Shown: piece by piece, positions 16,360 to 26,528 of the stretch
How the letters are laid out: each line of letters begins with the position of its first letter
Position numbering within the stretch: the first letter of the stretch is position 1
NCBI RefSeq assembly: GCF_017696055.1
Contig: NZ_JAAORG010000003.1
Span: 62,001 to 126,000 of the forward strand
Origin: Prochlorococcus marinus XMU1406
GTDB lineage: Bacteria > Cyanobacteriota > Cyanobacteriia > PCC-6307 > Cyanobiaceae
Reading direction: 5' to 3'
Length of the DNA: 64,000 nt
Translations under genes and position numbers: made by a program
Notes under the pieces: model-generated
The model's database searches: none
What the model was told of the DNA's origin: nothing
What the model saw: only the letters and a program-made list of their open reading frames with translations

Positions 16360-17433
16360 CTAATAATCGATGATTACCTTATTAAGCCAGTTCACAACCT
16401 TACTAGCAAATATATCTGCGGAGGCATTGTTTTCTACCCATTCTCTACATTTCTGACGCTTTATTTTTTCAATAATCTTTACATAGAAAAGCATATTTTT
16501 TTTATCATCAGGGTCCGCAAGATAACCTGTTTGCCCATGTCGAATAATTTCACTAGGTCCTCCCCTTTTATAAGCTACAACTGGAACACCACAGGCTAAA
16601 GCTTCAACTACTACGTTCCCATATGCCTCATTCCATTTGGGAGTATTTAACAACCCTCTGCATTTACCAAGTTCTTTTTGTAATTGATCAGTCGACAAAA
16701 AACCCATCCAATCTATAGCGCCTTGAGGGAATGATTTTTCTATCTTTGACGCATACATCTCATCTTCAATAAGTCCCCAAACTTTTAATTTTTCGCCAAG
16801 TTCATTTGCCACATAAACTGCGTCCTCCAAACCTTTTTCCGGAGCTACTCTTCCAACCCATGCTAAGGGCCCCTTCACTGAATCTTGAAAAATATAATTA
16901 TCTAAATTAAACCCATTCCCAATAATTGTTGGTTTTTTTATGAATGGATAATCATTAGCTTGCATTTTCGAATGAAAAGCAAAATTATTTGGATACTTAG
17001 CATATACCTTAGATATCAAATTACTAATTACTAAACTTTCAGAACCCATACTAATAATGTGTGCAATAGGTATCTCTAAATTTAGAGTCATCCAAATTGG
17101 CAACCAATCATAAGACATGTTCAACAATACATCTGCATGTTTAGCGATATCTAATCCCTTTTCAAGCATTCCTGCTAAAAGAGAATTGTCTGGGATACAC
17201 ACGGGAGAATTGTAATTTTGATGCTGCCAACTAATTTGATCTTCACCTTCCACAAAATATAATTTTGCTTTTACATTCCTTTCATGTAACTTAGAATTTT
17301 TTGGAGCTACAACCTCAACAGAATGGCCTAAAGAAATTAAACCTGAAACTAAAGAATTTAAAGTTAATTCAACTCCACCACCTTTGCCACTCCCTAAAAA
17401 CCCTATTGGAGTACTAATCAAAACTATCCGCAT
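16360..17433 (-). CDS. Glycosyltransferase family 4 protein
   Basis: A 357-residue GT-B enzyme. The N-terminal domain opens I-V-L-I-S-T-P-I-G-F-L-G-S-G-K-G-G-G-V-E, the glycine-rich acceptor-side loop. The C-terminal donor-binding domain has W-V-G-R-V-A-P-E-K-G-L-E-D-A and the E-x7-E motif (E-A-Y-G-N-V-V-V-E-A-L-A-C-G-V-P-V-V). It transfers a nucleotide-activated hexose in the cytoplasm. It lies 17 bases upstream of the GT-C gene, so both may serve one glycan. Confidence 0.85.
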   Translation of the reverse strand: MRIVLISTPIGFLGSGKGGGVELTLNSLVSGLISLGHSVEVVAPKNSKLHERNVKAKLYFVEGEDQISWQHQNYNSPVCIPDNSLLAGMLEKGLDIAKHADVLLNMSYDWLPIWMTLNLEIPIAHIISMGSESLVISNLISKVYAKYPNNFAFHSKMQANDYPFIKKPTIIGNGFNLDNYIFQDSVKGPLAWVGRVAPEKGLEDAVYVANELGEKLKVWGLIEDEMYASKIEKSFPQGAIDWMGFLSTDQLQKELGKCRGLLNTPKWNEAYGNVVVEALACGVPVVAYKRGGPSEIIRHGQTGYLADPDDKKNMLFYVKIIEKIKRQKCREWVENNASADIFASKVVNWLNKVIIDY

Positions 17434-17461
17434 TATTAGACTTTTTACAAAAAGACACTAA

Positions 17462-18403
17462 TTAAATAGTAGTATCAGAAAATTTATTTTCCCATAAACT
17501 CTTTCTCTGGCTAACAAAAAATACCGATATTAGAACAAACACCACTCCTATCCACTGCACAATAGTGAGTCTTTCATCTAACCAAACACCTCCACTGAGA
17601 AGGGCAAATACAGGTGTTAAAAATGCAAGAGTGCTAAATCCAGTTATTTCTTTATTATTAGCAAAATAAAAAAACAATCCATACGCTATTGCTCCTCCAA
17701 AAATACTTGCAAATGACATGAGTCCCCAATCAAATATTGACCAATCTGGAATTATTGTGAAATTGGATTGTAAGCAGTGCTTAATAATTAAGGGCAAACT
17801 CCCTAAAACCATATGCCAACCTGTAACTGCAACTGGATCACTTTTAGTACATGTGAATCTAATTAAAATTGTTCCTAATGCCATAGCGAGAGAAGCTGCA
17901 AGCATCCAAAGTTCTCCAAAGTTAAACGCAACATCATTAATAGACTTATCAGCCATCAACCACCAATTTCCTAAAAATTCTTGTGGAACTCCTAAAAATA
18001 CTATTCCTCCCAAGCCAAAAAGTAGTCCTAACCATCCTATTGGATTAATTAAATTACCAAAAATTGCCCTCGCTAAAATAGCTACCAAAAGCGGTTGAGA
18101 ATCAATTAAGACAGAACCTAAACCTGCTCCAGTTTTTTCAATCCCATAAGTTAAAAACAACTGAAAAAAGGTGGCATCGACAATCGTAAAAACAAAAAAC
18201 CACTTCCAATCGCACTTATAAATTTTTAAATCTTTTTTAAACAAATATGTTGTTATTAGAACAAGAATCCCTGCAGGGAGCAATCTTAAAGAGGCCACAA
18301 ACTCTGGCCCAGCACTTGATACTAGGGGAGTCATAGCTGCCATTGAAGTACCCCAAAGTGCAAAAGGGAGTATCATTAAAAACCAATTTAGGATTGAATT
18401 CAT
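17462..18403 (-). CDS. EamA/DMT-superfamily permease
   Basis: A 313-residue protein with ten predicted transmembrane helices arranged as two EamA repeats. The first ends around residue 140. The second contains A-S-L-A-M-A-L-G-T-I-L-I-R and L-T-P-V-F-A-L-L-S-G-G-V-W-L-D-E-R-L-T, the family signature before the last two helices. Such exporters move amino acids, sugars or other metabolites; the substrate cannot be deduced. It is first in a probable three-gene minus-strand unit. Confidence 0.85.
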   Translation of the reverse strand: MNSILNWFLMILPFALWGTSMAAMTPLVSSAGPEFVASLRLLPAGILVLITTYLFKKDLKIYKCDWKWFFVFTIVDATFFQLFLTYGIEKTGAGLGSVLIDSQPLLVAILARAIFGNLINPIGWLGLLFGLGGIVFLGVPQEFLGNWWLMADKSINDVAFNFGELWMLAASLAMALGTILIRFTCTKSDPVAVTGWHMVLGSLPLIIKHCLQSNFTIIPDWSIFDWGLMSFASIFGGAIAYGLFFYFANNKEITGFSTLAFLTPVFALLSGGVWLDERLTIVQWIGVVFVLISVFFVSQRKSLWENKFSDTTI

Positions 18404-18455
18404 TAGGTCTGCTGATAATCTTTTTAAAGTAGTTTTATGAATTTACCTTAAAAGA

Positions 18456-19265
18456 ATGATTTGGCCTTTTAGACGTAAGTCAAAAAAAAGAATGGCTCGT
18501 ATAGTAATTGATGAGCCTATTACAAGTTCAACAAGAGTTTCAGTCCTCAAAGCTCTTAAACAAATTGAGGATAGAGAATTTCCTGCTTTAATCGTGAGAA
18601 TTGACTCTCCTGGGGGTACTGTTGGGGATAGCCAAGAAATATACTCTGCTATTAAAAGACTAAAAGATAAAGGATGTAAAGTCATTGCTAGTTTTGGGAA
18701 CATCTCAGCATCGGGAGGTGTTTACATTGGTGTTGCATCTGACAAAATAGTTGCGAATCCAGGTACAATCACAGGTTCTATTGGTGTGATTATAAGAGGA
18801 AATAATTTATCTGAATTATTAGATAAAATCGGCATTAAATTTGAAACTGTTAAAAGCGGTGTATTCAAAGATATACTTTCTCCAGATAAACCTCTAAGTC
18901 AGGAAGGTAGAGATCTACTTCAAGGACTGATAGATGAAAGTTATAAACAATTTACTGAAGCTGTTTCTGAAGGAAGGAATTTATCTGTTGAAGAAGTAAG
19001 AAAATTTGCTGATGGAAGAATTTTCACTGGTACACAAGCGCTCGAACTTGGTCTTGTTGATAAAGTTGGGGATGAATTTGTTGCAAGAGAACTAGCTGCA
19101 GAAATGGTTAATATTGATCCCAAAATTCAGCCCTTAACATTTGGAAAGAAAAAGAAGAAAATACTTGGACTAATTCCTGGAAGTAGAATGATTGAAAAAG
19201 TTTTCAATAATGTCTTTTTTGAATTTGACTCATCTAATAAAATACTTTGGTTGTATAAGCCTTGA
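18456..19265 (+). CDS. sppA: Signal peptide peptidase SppA (short form)
   Basis: A Ser/Lys peptidase that degrades cleaved signal peptides at the membrane. The 269-residue single-domain form corresponds to bacterial and archaeal short SppA. Visible motifs are I-D-S-P-G-G-T-V (49-56), the serine nucleophile in S-A-S-G-G-V-Y (Ser86), N-P-G-T-I-T-G-S-I-G-V (101-111) and the lysine motif K-S-G-V-F-K-D (133-139). A clear N-terminal membrane helix is missing, so it may associate peripherally. aroH follows after 6 bases. Confidence 0.9.
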   Translation: MIWPFRRKSKKRMARIVIDEPITSSTRVSVLKALKQIEDREFPALIVRIDSPGGTVGDSQEIYSAIKRLKDKGCKVIASFGNISASGGVYIGVASDKIVANPGTITGSIGVIIRGNNLSELLDKIGIKFETVKSGVFKDILSPDKPLSQEGRDLLQGLIDESYKQFTEAVSEGRNLSVEEVRKFADGRIFTGTQALELGLVDKVGDEFVARELAAEMVNIDPKIQPLTFGKKKKKILGLIPGSRMIEKVFNNVFFEFDSSNKILWLYKP

Positions 19266-19271
19266 ATCGAT

Positions 19272-19655
19272 ATGTCTGAAAAAATGAAAGATGATCTTAA
19301 AATTATATTTATTCGTGGAGCTACAACAGCATCTGGCAATTCTGTTAGGGAAATAGAAGTTGCAGTAGTGGAATTGATTGATGAATTAATTGCACGCAAC
19401 AATCTAATTAAGACGAACATATTATCCATTACATTCACCTCAACAAAAGATTTAGATGCATGTTTTCCAGCTTCAATTGCAAGGAAATTTAATGGACTTG
19501 ATTCAGTAGCGTTTTTAGACTGCCAACAAATGTATGTATCCAATGATGTTGATTTTTGTATAAGGATAATGGCTCAAGTTTTATTGCCACCCAATAATTC
19601 AATAAAGCATCCTTATTTAAGAGGCGCTGCAAAATTAAGGACAGATAGATGTTAA
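19272..19655 (+). CDS. aroH: Chorismate mutase, AroH type
   Basis: Converts chorismate to prephenate on the way to phenylalanine and tyrosine. The 127-residue protein matches the trimeric AroH class. Compared from memory with the Bacillus subtilis enzyme, Arg15 (R-G-A-T-T), Arg98 (C-I-R-I-M), Tyr115 (H-P-Y-L) and Arg123 (K-L-R-T-D) fit the active-site residues Arg7, Arg90, Tyr108 and Arg116. The position of Glu78 is occupied by Gln86 (C-Q-Q-M), an unusual change at a key residue. Coupled closely to sppA. Confidence 0.88.
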   Translation: MSEKMKDDLKIIFIRGATTASGNSVREIEVAVVELIDELIARNNLIKTNILSITFTSTKDLDACFPASIARKFNGLDSVAFLDCQQMYVSNDVDFCIRIMAQVLLPPNNSIKHPYLRGAAKLRTDRC

Positions 19656-19725
19656 CCTTAGTATTACAATTTCCAGCTTTAAATTTAAAAATCACGAACT
19701 CAACCTTTAAATTTTTATTTCCTCT

Positions 19726-20304
19726 ATGTTAAAAGACACAAAGAAAAATTTTTTAAATCTTAAAATTTTAAGGTTTTTTATTATTCCTATAATTTTAGTT
19801 TCAACTCCTTTTTTTAATAACATTAAAGAGGCTAAGGCAGGGTTAGAATTTCAGTGGAATCAAGACTCTAATTATAGACGATTAAAATGGTTTCAAAAAG
19901 AAAATAAAAATAAATTTAGAAATACAATTTATTTTTTTTTAAGGCCAACTGATAGAGGAACTGATCTCTTAAAAATTAATCTAGCAATACCTAAAACCTT
20001 TAAATCTACTTTAAAAAATGAAAAAATTAGTTTTTGCAAAGTAAGAATAGGCGGGTTTGAAAATAGAACAAAATGTTTAGATGATATTCCGTCTGATATC
20101 GAAATTAATACTGATGAATCAGGCTTACGTTCAATAGATATTTACCCCTATAGTCCAATTCCTTCTAATAAAGACAGTTATGCAATTGTCTTAAAAGTCT
20201 TTAATCCTAAAAGAACAGGTTTATATCAATTTCATTCATATGGGCAACCTAAAGGAAAATCATTTTCAAGTTATTTAGGAAGCTGGACTATAGTGATCGA
20301 TTAA
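19726..20304 (+). CDS. DUF2808 family secreted protein
   Basis: A cyanobacterial protein of 192 residues. A signal or anchor helix (about 15-32) is followed by the DUF2808 core: L-E-F-Q-W-N at the mature start, then Y-F-F-L-R-P-T-D-R-G-T-D-L-L and a C-terminal beta part with Y-Q-F-H-S-Y-G. It is probably periplasmic; the function is unknown. It precedes rpmH by 30 bases, as in other picocyanobacteria, but a functional link is not shown. Confidence 0.8.
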   Translation: MLKDTKKNFLNLKILRFFIIPIILVSTPFFNNIKEAKAGLEFQWNQDSNYRRLKWFQKENKNKFRNTIYFFLRPTDRGTDLLKINLAIPKTFKSTLKNEKISFCKVRIGGFENRTKCLDDIPSDIEINTDESGLRSIDIYPYSPIPSNKDSYAIVLKVFNPKRTGLYQFHSYGQPKGKSFSSYLGSWTIVID

Positions 20305-20334
20305 ATGATAAATTAAATAAGGATAATTAAACAA

Positions 20335-20472
20335 ATGACTAAAAGAACTTTTGGCGGAACTTCAAGAAAAAGAAAACGTGTATCTGGTTTTAGAGTAAGA
20401 ATGCGTTCCCATACAGGTAGAAGAGTTATTAAAAGCAGAAGACAAAAAGGTAGAGAAAGAATAGCTGTATAA
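20335..20472 (+). CDS. rpmH: 50S ribosomal protein L34
   Basis: A 45-residue, very basic protein. It begins [10 protein letters not shown] and continues with [14 protein letters not shown] and R-R-Q-K-G-R, the invariant L34 core. It binds 23S rRNA in the large subunit. It is followed by rnpA, the near-universal bacterial order. Confidence 0.97.
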
Positions 20473-20484
20473 ATTCAAATTTAC

Positions 20485-20871
20485 ATGGCCTTACCTAAGG
20501 ATATGCGTTTAAAAGGTCATAGGACTTTTAATTACATTCATAAAAATTCCACAACATATCATGGAAAATTAATGACATTTAAAGTTGCAAGATCAAATCC
20601 AGATATTCTCTTAACCCATAAAATCACAAATACCTCAAACAAATTTAGAGTTGCAATTGCTATTAGTAAAAAAGTTTCAAAAAAAGCCGTAGAAAGAAAT
20701 AAATTAAGAAGAATTCTGCAAGAGTGGTTATTAACAAACATTCAAAAAATTAATACCCACAATCCATATTGGTTACTTGTTAACCTTAAATTTGGGGATT
20801 TCTGCAATGATAAAAGCAGACTTTTGGAGGAATTTCAAAACTTAATGTTCAAATCTCGTCTGATCAAATGA
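20485..20871 (+). CDS. rnpA: Ribonuclease P protein component
   Basis: The protein cofactor of RNase P, which matures the 5' ends of tRNAs. The 128-residue length is normal. The RNR motif is seen as V-E-R-N-K-L-R-R-I-L (about 72-81), preceded by R-V-A-I-A-I-S-K-K-V-S-K-K-A. The stop overlaps the start of the PH-domain gene (ATGA), indicating coupling in the rpmH-rnpA-yidC block. Confidence 0.95.
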   Translation: MALPKDMRLKGHRTFNYIHKNSTTYHGKLMTFKVARSNPDILLTHKITNTSNKFRVAIAISKKVSKKAVERNKLRRILQEWLLTNIQKINTHNPYWLLVNLKFGDFCNDKSRLLEEFQNLMFKSRLIK

Positions 20872-21281
20872 TTAACATGAATGAAGAGATCTTTTATGAA
20901 GGTGGCCCTGCAAAAAGTGATTTAATTATAAATCTACTTGCAGGTATAACTATTCTGGGATTACCATTTACCTTTGCTGCAATTGTTAGAGCATTGTGGT
21001 TGAGATATAAAATTACAAACAAAAGAATTACTATAGATGGTGGATGGTTTGGTAAAAACAAAACACAAGTTTCATTAAGTAACATTGAAGAAATCAGATC
21101 CATTCCAAGGGGATTCGGATCTTATGGTGATATGGTTCTTATCCTTAATGACGGATCAAAAGTTGAAATGAAATCATTACCTTTATTCAGAGAAAAGCAA
21201 AAATTTATTGAAGAAAATATAAATAAAAGATCACAAATTCCAAATCTCAACGAAGTAGAGGGATTTGCTACTAAATCCTAA
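20868..21281 (+). CDS. PH-domain (bPH/YdbS-like) membrane protein
   Basis: A 137-residue protein with a two-helix hydrophobic hairpin (about 20-45) followed by a bacterial PH-like domain: Y-K-I-T-N-K-R-I-T-I-D-G-G-W-F and V-S-L-S-N-I-E-E-I-R-S. The start could be ATG at 20868 or at 20877. Its location between rnpA and yidC is conserved in cyanobacteria. The function is unknown but is likely at the cytoplasmic membrane. Confidence 0.8.
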   Translation: MINMNEEIFYEGGPAKSDLIINLLAGITILGLPFTFAAIVRALWLRYKITNKRITIDGGWFGKNKTQVSLSNIEEIRSIPRGFGSYGDMVLILNDGSKVEMKSLPLFREKQKFIEENINKRSQIPNLNEVEGFATKS

Positions 21282-21353
21282 ATAAATTAATTACAAAAAA
21301 CTTTTTTTCCTGTAAAATAAAATGTCTAGTAAAATTACACTCTTTTTAATATC

Positions 21354-22496
21354 GTGATAGGGTTCATTTCTGAAAAACTTCTTATCCCGATTCTAGATTT
21401 TTTCTACGGTTTGGTTCCTAGTTATGGTTTAGCGATTGTTGCTTTAACAGTCGTAATAAGAATTGCACTATTCCCTTTAAGCGCTGGTTCTATTAGAAGC
21501 GCAAGAAGAATGAAGATTGCCCAACCAGTAATGCAAAAAAAGCAAGCAGAAATAAAATCTAAGTTTTCAGGTGATCCAAAGAAACAGCAAGAAGAACTTG
21601 GGAAACTAATGAATGAGTTTGGCAGCCCTCTTGCAGGTTGCCTTCCTTTGATTGTACAAATGCCTGTGTTATTTGCTTTATTTGCAACATTAAGAGGCTC
21701 TCCATTTGCTGATGTCCCCTATAACATAAATTTAAAGGTCATTCCACAGGATCAAATTGCAGCAATTGATCCAAAACCTTACAAATCTCCAAGACATTCT
21801 ATATTCATTACAGAAAAATCACATTTTCCTGTAATAGCAACTATCCCTAATGGAACAAAATTAGGAACAGAAGAATCATTAAAAATAAATTTACAAACAA
21901 CAAATGGCAATAGCTATGCGGAAGTTTTATCTAAATACGAAAATGGATCTAAATTCCTCCCAACATGGAAGGTTTCTAAAGGCTCCGAAAATCTTACAGT
22001 AACCCAAGACGGCACAGTAAAAGCAATTAAACCTGGAGATGCAACCATAGAGGCAAAAATCCCTGGTCTAGCGGCCAAAAGTGGATTTCTTTTTATTAAA
22101 GCTCTTGGTCAAGTTGGTTTTTATGTAGATGGGGCAATTAATTGGGATATTGCTGCACTTGTAGGTGCTTTTGGATTAACTCTACTTCTCTCTCAAGTTT
22201 TATCTAGTCAGGGTATGCCTGCTAATCCACAGCAATCAACAGCAAACAAAATTACACCAATTATGATTACTGGAATGTTTCTGTTTTTCCCGCTACCAGC
22301 AGGAGTTTTACTATATATGGTTGTTGCTAATATATTTCAGGCATTTCAGACTTTTCTGCTTAATAAAGAAGCTCTTCCTGAGAATCTACAGAAAATTTTG
22401 GATCAACAATTATTGGCCAAAAATGAAGTGGTAACAACTTCCGCTTCAACTATCTCAGATAAAAGATTACCTTTTGAACCTAACAGTAAAAAATAG
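21354..22496 (+). CDS. yidC: Membrane protein insertase YidC/Alb3
   Basis: Inserts and folds membrane proteins, alone or with Sec; in cyanobacteria it serves thylakoid proteins. The 380-residue protein starts at GTG. It shows the first core helix ([18 protein letters not shown]), the positively charged R in [10 protein letters not shown], the coiled cytoplasmic loop and [11 protein letters not shown] hydrophilic stretch of about 110 residues separates the second and third core helices. The last helices ([11 protein letters not shown]) are present. Confidence 0.95.
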   Translation: MIGFISEKLLIPILDFFYGLVPSYGLAIVALTVVIRIALFPLSAGSIRSARRMKIAQPVMQKKQAEIKSKFSGDPKKQQEELGKLMNEFGSPLAGCLPLIVQMPVLFALFATLRGSPFADVPYNINLKVIPQDQIAAIDPKPYKSPRHSIFITEKSHFPVIATIPNGTKLGTEESLKINLQTTNGNSYAEVLSKYENGSKFLPTWKVSKGSENLTVTQDGTVKAIKPGDATIEAKIPGLAAKSGFLFIKALGQVGFYVDGAINWDIAALVGAFGLTLLLSQVLSSQGMPANPQQSTANKITPIMITGMFLFFPLPAGVLLYMVVANIFQAFQTFLLNKEALPENLQKILDQQLLAKNEVVTTSASTISDKRLPFEPNSKK

Positions 22497-22511
22497 TCTG
22501 ATTTTTAAATA

Positions 22512-23978
22512 ATGAATTCTTGGTGTAGAAATTTAGAATTACTTATAAAATCAAGAACCTCATTAATTTGGATCAGGACTAAAGAAGAAGAAAGATTAGA
22601 AAAATTAATTAATTTTTCTTGTGAAAGATTAAATATAAAAAAATTCATTTGCTGGGATTGTGTTAACGGTATAAAAGGACTAATAAATGAAGAAGGTAAA
22701 TTTTCTAATAATCCTTTAGGAGTTCTTAATTGGCTTAAAGAACAAAGTTCTGAAGTTTCAATAGTTTTATTAGTAAAAGATTTTCATAAATTTTATGATG
22801 ATCCATCTGTCAATAGAACTATTAAAGAACTAGCTTCAGCTCTTAAGAAAACTAGTCACAATTTAATTATTAGTTCGCATTTATTTCCATCATCTGAAGA
22901 CCTTGATGAATTAATGACTATTGTAAATTTACCTTTACCTGATCAAAAAGAATTGAAAAATCTAATAAGAAAAATTGCTATTAATACCAATTCAAATCTT
23001 GAGGAACAAGACTTAAACGAACTTTCTATAGCTTCAAGTGGACTAACCGAAATAAAAGTAAAGCAAGTTACCGCAAAGGCCCTTGCTCAAAGAGGAAAAA
23101 TTAGTAGAGAAGATATAAAAGATATTCTTGAAGAGAAAAAACAAGTGATCGCCAGAAGTGAGATTTTAGAATTTTTCGAAGCTAAATCAAGTCAAGATGA
23201 TATTGGCGGTTTAAATGTTTTAAAATTTTGGCTCAATCAAAGATACAGGGCCTTTTCTAAAGAAGCTAAAGACTATGGATTACCTATTCCCAAGGGAGTC
23301 TTACTAGTTGGAGCCCAAGGAACTGGGAAATCACTTACTGCAAAATCAATTTCTAAGAGTTGGTCTATGCCGCTACTTCGGTTAGATGTTGGAAGACTAT
23401 TTTCTAGCCTTGTTGGTTCAAGTGAGGCAAGAACAAGAGAAGCAATATTGAGAGCTGAGGCCATGTCTCCTTGCATCCTTTGGATCGATGAAATTGATAA
23501 GGGATTTGGTGGCGATGCTAGAAGTGATGGAGGGACAAGTCAAAGGGTTTTAGCAAGTTTGCTAACTTGGATGGCTGAAAAAGAATCCGCCGTATTTGTA
23601 ATTGCTACCGCTAATGCTATAGATAAACTACCTGCTGAATTATTAAGGAAAGGGAGGTTTGATGAGATATTTTTTCTAGATTTACCAAATTCTGAAGAAA
23701 GATTAAGTATTCTCGATTTACACTTAAAAAAAAGAAGACCAAATTATAGTTTTCCTCTCTCCACTATCATCGACAGAACAGATGGATTCTCAGGTGCAGA
23801 ACTTGAACAAGCTGTAATAGAGGGGATGCATATTTCATTCTCTGAAAATAGAGAACTTTTGGAGAAAGATTTAATAAAGGCAGTTTCTGAACTAGTTCCT
23901 TTGTCCAGAACAGCTAAAGAGCAAATTAATTTACTAAAAGAATGGTCTGCGACAGGGAGAGCTAGATCTGCATCGTAA
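22512..23978 (+). CDS. ycf46: AAA+ ATPase (Ycf46-like)
   Basis: A 488-residue protein with an N-terminal helical, degenerate part and a C-terminal AAA module. Walker A is the variant G-A-Q-G-T-G-K-S (about 266-273), Walker B is I-L-W-I-D-E-I-D (about 320-327), and the arginine-finger region reads E-L-L-R-K-G-R-F-D-E-I-F. This is the layout of Ycf46, a plastid and cyanobacterial ATPase linked to CO2 utilisation and photosynthesis regulation. It follows yidC by 15 bases. Confidence 0.88.
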   Translation: MNSWCRNLELLIKSRTSLIWIRTKEEERLEKLINFSCERLNIKKFICWDCVNGIKGLINEEGKFSNNPLGVLNWLKEQSSEVSIVLLVKDFHKFYDDPSVNRTIKELASALKKTSHNLIISSHLFPSSEDLDELMTIVNLPLPDQKELKNLIRKIAINTNSNLEEQDLNELSIASSGLTEIKVKQVTAKALAQRGKISREDIKDILEEKKQVIARSEILEFFEAKSSQDDIGGLNVLKFWLNQRYRAFSKEAKDYGLPIPKGVLLVGAQGTGKSLTAKSISKSWSMPLLRLDVGRLFSSLVGSSEARTREAILRAEAMSPCILWIDEIDKGFGGDARSDGGTSQRVLASLLTWMAEKESAVFVIATANAIDKLPAELLRKGRFDEIFFLDLPNSEERLSILDLHLKKRRPNYSFPLSTIIDRTDGFSGAELEQAVIEGMHISFSENRELLEKDLIKAVSELVPLSRTAKEQINLLKEWSATGRARSAS

Positions 23979-24099
23979 CCAAAAATTTTATTTAACAATA
24001 TTACGTAAGTTAGGAATCATTAATTTAGTTAATTTTTAGTCAAAAATCCCTAATAATGAATCTAAATTAACTATTTTAATTAAGGTATTAAAAAAAAGA

Positions 24100-25377
24100 G
24101 TGTTAGATCAAAAATTAATAAGAGAAAATCCAGCTTCAGTTGAAGAAGGTTTATCCCTAAGAGGAAAAGTTTTTAATATTTCCAATATACGCGATTTAGC
24201 TGTTAAGAAAAAAGAAATTGATATAGAAATATCTAGTCTCCAATCAGAGAGTAAAAAATTAAGCAAATCAATCGGCGAAGTAATTGGAAAATCACAAAAT
24301 AATAATTCACAAGAAGTAAACATTTTAAAGAAAAAAGGAAATGAATACAGAACCAAAATTTCTGAATTTGAAGAGAAAAAAAGAATATTAGATAAAAAAA
24401 TACATAATGAAATTTCTAATTTGCCAAATTTACCTAGCAAAGATGCTCCTATTGGAAAAGATGAAAGTCATAATGTCCAAGTAAAAAGTTGGGGAGAACC
24501 CCTTATTACGGAGAATCTAAAATCTCACTGGGAAATAGGCGAAAGTCTTAATCTTTTTGACTCTATAAAATCAACTAAAATATCAAAAAGTCGTTTTATT
24601 ACACTTATCGGTAATGGTGCGAGGTTAGAGCGGGCATTAATAAATTTCATGCTCGACATGCATATTAAAAATGGTTATTTAGAGTTAATGCCTCCAGCTT
24701 TAGTGAATTCAGAAAGTCTTACCGGATCTGGTCAATTGCCTAAATTTTCAAATGAGAGTTTTAAGTGCTCTAATGACGATCTATGGCTTTCTCCGACAGC
24801 TGAAGTTCCATTAACTGCTTTTCATAAAAATGAAATCATTGATCCCAAAGAGTTACCTATTAAGTATGTTGCATATAGTCCATGTTTTAGGAGAGAAGCT
24901 GGAAGTTATGGTAGGGATACTAGAGGCTTAATAAGACTTCATCAATTTAATAAAGTAGAGTTATATTGGTTTTGCGATCCAAATAAATCTATAGAAGCTC
25001 ATAAAAGGATAACTTCAGATGCAGAAAGCATTTTAAGGAAGCTCAATCTTCCTTATAGATTAGTTGATATTTGTACTGGAGACCTAGGCTTTTCTTCAAG
25101 TAGAACTTTTGATCTTGAAGTCTGGCTACCAAGTAGTAAATGTTACAGAGAAATTTCAAGTTGTAGCAATTGTTTAGACTTTCAAGCTCGAAGATCATCA
25201 ATAAGAACAAAAATTGATAAAAAAAATATATATCTGCATACCTTAAATGGTAGTGGTCTTGCTATTGGAAGAACTATGGCTGCTATTCTTGAAAATGGTC
25301 AACAAAAAGATGGTAGCGTTAAAATCCCAGATGCTCTAGTTCCATATTTTGGATCAAAATTTTTAAAAACTGCTTAA
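24100..25377 (+). CDS. serS: Seryl-tRNA synthetase
   Basis: A class II synthetase charging tRNA-Ser, and also the precursor step for selenocysteine where that exists. The 425 residues start at GTG. The N-terminal antiparallel coiled coil (about 25-105) contacts the long variable arm of tRNA-Ser. Motif 2 contains [15 protein letters not shown] and motif 3 contains G-S-G-L-A-I-G-R-T. Standard length, nothing unusual. Confidence 0.97.
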   Translation: MLDQKLIRENPASVEEGLSLRGKVFNISNIRDLAVKKKEIDIEISSLQSESKKLSKSIGEVIGKSQNNNSQEVNILKKKGNEYRTKISEFEEKKRILDKKIHNEISNLPNLPSKDAPIGKDESHNVQVKSWGEPLITENLKSHWEIGESLNLFDSIKSTKISKSRFITLIGNGARLERALINFMLDMHIKNGYLELMPPALVNSESLTGSGQLPKFSNESFKCSNDDLWLSPTAEVPLTAFHKNEIIDPKELPIKYVAYSPCFRREAGSYGRDTRGLIRLHQFNKVELYWFCDPNKSIEAHKRITSDAESILRKLNLPYRLVDICTGDLGFSSSRTFDLEVWLPSSKCYREISSCSNCLDFQARRSSIRTKIDKKNIYLHTLNGSGLAIGRTMAAILENGQQKDGSVKIPDALVPYFGSKFLKTA

Positions 25378-25386
25378 TATAAATAA

Positions 25387-26466
25387 ATGAATGTTTTAAC
25401 CTCAATAACAGTTCTGGGATTTCTCATTTTTTTTCATGAGATGGGTCATTTTCTTGCAGCAATTTTACAAGGTATCTATGTAGATGGATTTTCAATTGGT
25501 TTTGGACCATCAATAATTCAGAAAAAATATAAAGATATCACTTATTCTTTCAGGGCCTTTCCTCTTGGAGGCTTTGTATCCTTCCCTGATGAAGAACTAA
25601 ATGATATTGACCCTAAAGATCCAAATCTTTTAAAAAATAGGCCAATAATTCAAAGAGTTATTGTAATCTCGGCTGGAGTATTCGCTAACTTAATACTTGC
25701 TTACACAATCTTAATTTTAAATGTAACTACCATTGGTATTCCATATGATCCAGAACCTGGTATTTTAGTTTTAGCAACTCAACCGGAGAAGTCTGCCTCT
25801 CTTGCAGGCTTAGAACCTGGAGATAAAATATTAGAAATTGAAAATAGTACTATAGGTGTTGGAGATCAAGCTGTCACCACTTTAGTAAAAGAGATTCAGA
25901 ATTCATCAGATGAATCAATTTCAATAAGAATTGAAAGAGATGGGATTATCAAAGATTTAACTTTGATACCAAAGAATGTTGACGGGAAAGGAACAATAGG
26001 TGCTCAATTACAACCGAATATAAGGAAAGAGACTAAAAAGACAAAAAACGTCTTCGAACTTTTTAAATATACTAATAATGAGTTTTCATCACTTTTAGTA
26101 AAAACAATCCAAGGCTATAAAGGACTAATAACAAATTTTTCATCAACAGCTCAACAATTAAGTGGGCCAGTCAAAATCGTTGAAATTGGAGCTCAACTAT
26201 CACAACAGGGAGGAACAGGGATACTATTATTTGCAGCTTTAATTTCTATTAATTTAGCAGTTCTCAACTCTTTACCTTTACCACTATTAGATGGAGGACA
26301 ACTTGTTTTTACTTTAATTGAAGGGTTTAGGGGTAAGCCAGTGCCAGTTAGGGTCCAAATGGTTGTTACTCAATCCAGTTTTTTTCTTTTAGTTGGACTA
26401 AGTGTGTTGCTCATTATTAGAGATACAAGTCAATTATTAATTGTACAAAGATTTTTAAACCAATAA
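25387..26466 (+). CDS. rseP: Site-2 intramembrane zinc metalloprotease (RseP family)
   Basis: Cleaves membrane-spanning substrates such as anti-sigma factors. The zinc motif H-E-M-G-H (17-21) lies in the first helix. A PDZ domain follows (about 120-195, A-G-L-E-P-G-D-K-I-L), and the third zinc ligand is the Asp in L-L-D-G-G-Q near residue 302. The 359-residue length is typical of cyanobacterial homologues. It starts 9 bases after serS. Confidence 0.94.
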   Translation: MNVLTSITVLGFLIFFHEMGHFLAAILQGIYVDGFSIGFGPSIIQKKYKDITYSFRAFPLGGFVSFPDEELNDIDPKDPNLLKNRPIIQRVIVISAGVFANLILAYTILILNVTTIGIPYDPEPGILVLATQPEKSASLAGLEPGDKILEIENSTIGVGDQAVTTLVKEIQNSSDESISIRIERDGIIKDLTLIPKNVDGKGTIGAQLQPNIRKETKKTKNVFELFKYTNNEFSSLLVKTIQGYKGLITNFSSTAQQLSGPVKIVEIGAQLSQQGGTGILLFAALISINLAVLNSLPLPLLDGGQLVFTLIEGFRGKPVPVRVQMVVTQSSFFLLVGLSVLLIIRDTSQLLIVQRFLNQ

Positions 26467-26528
26467 ATAAATTTTAAAAAATGTTATCCAGGCTGTTAAT
26501 ATAATAAATAGTTTAAAGATTTTATTAA

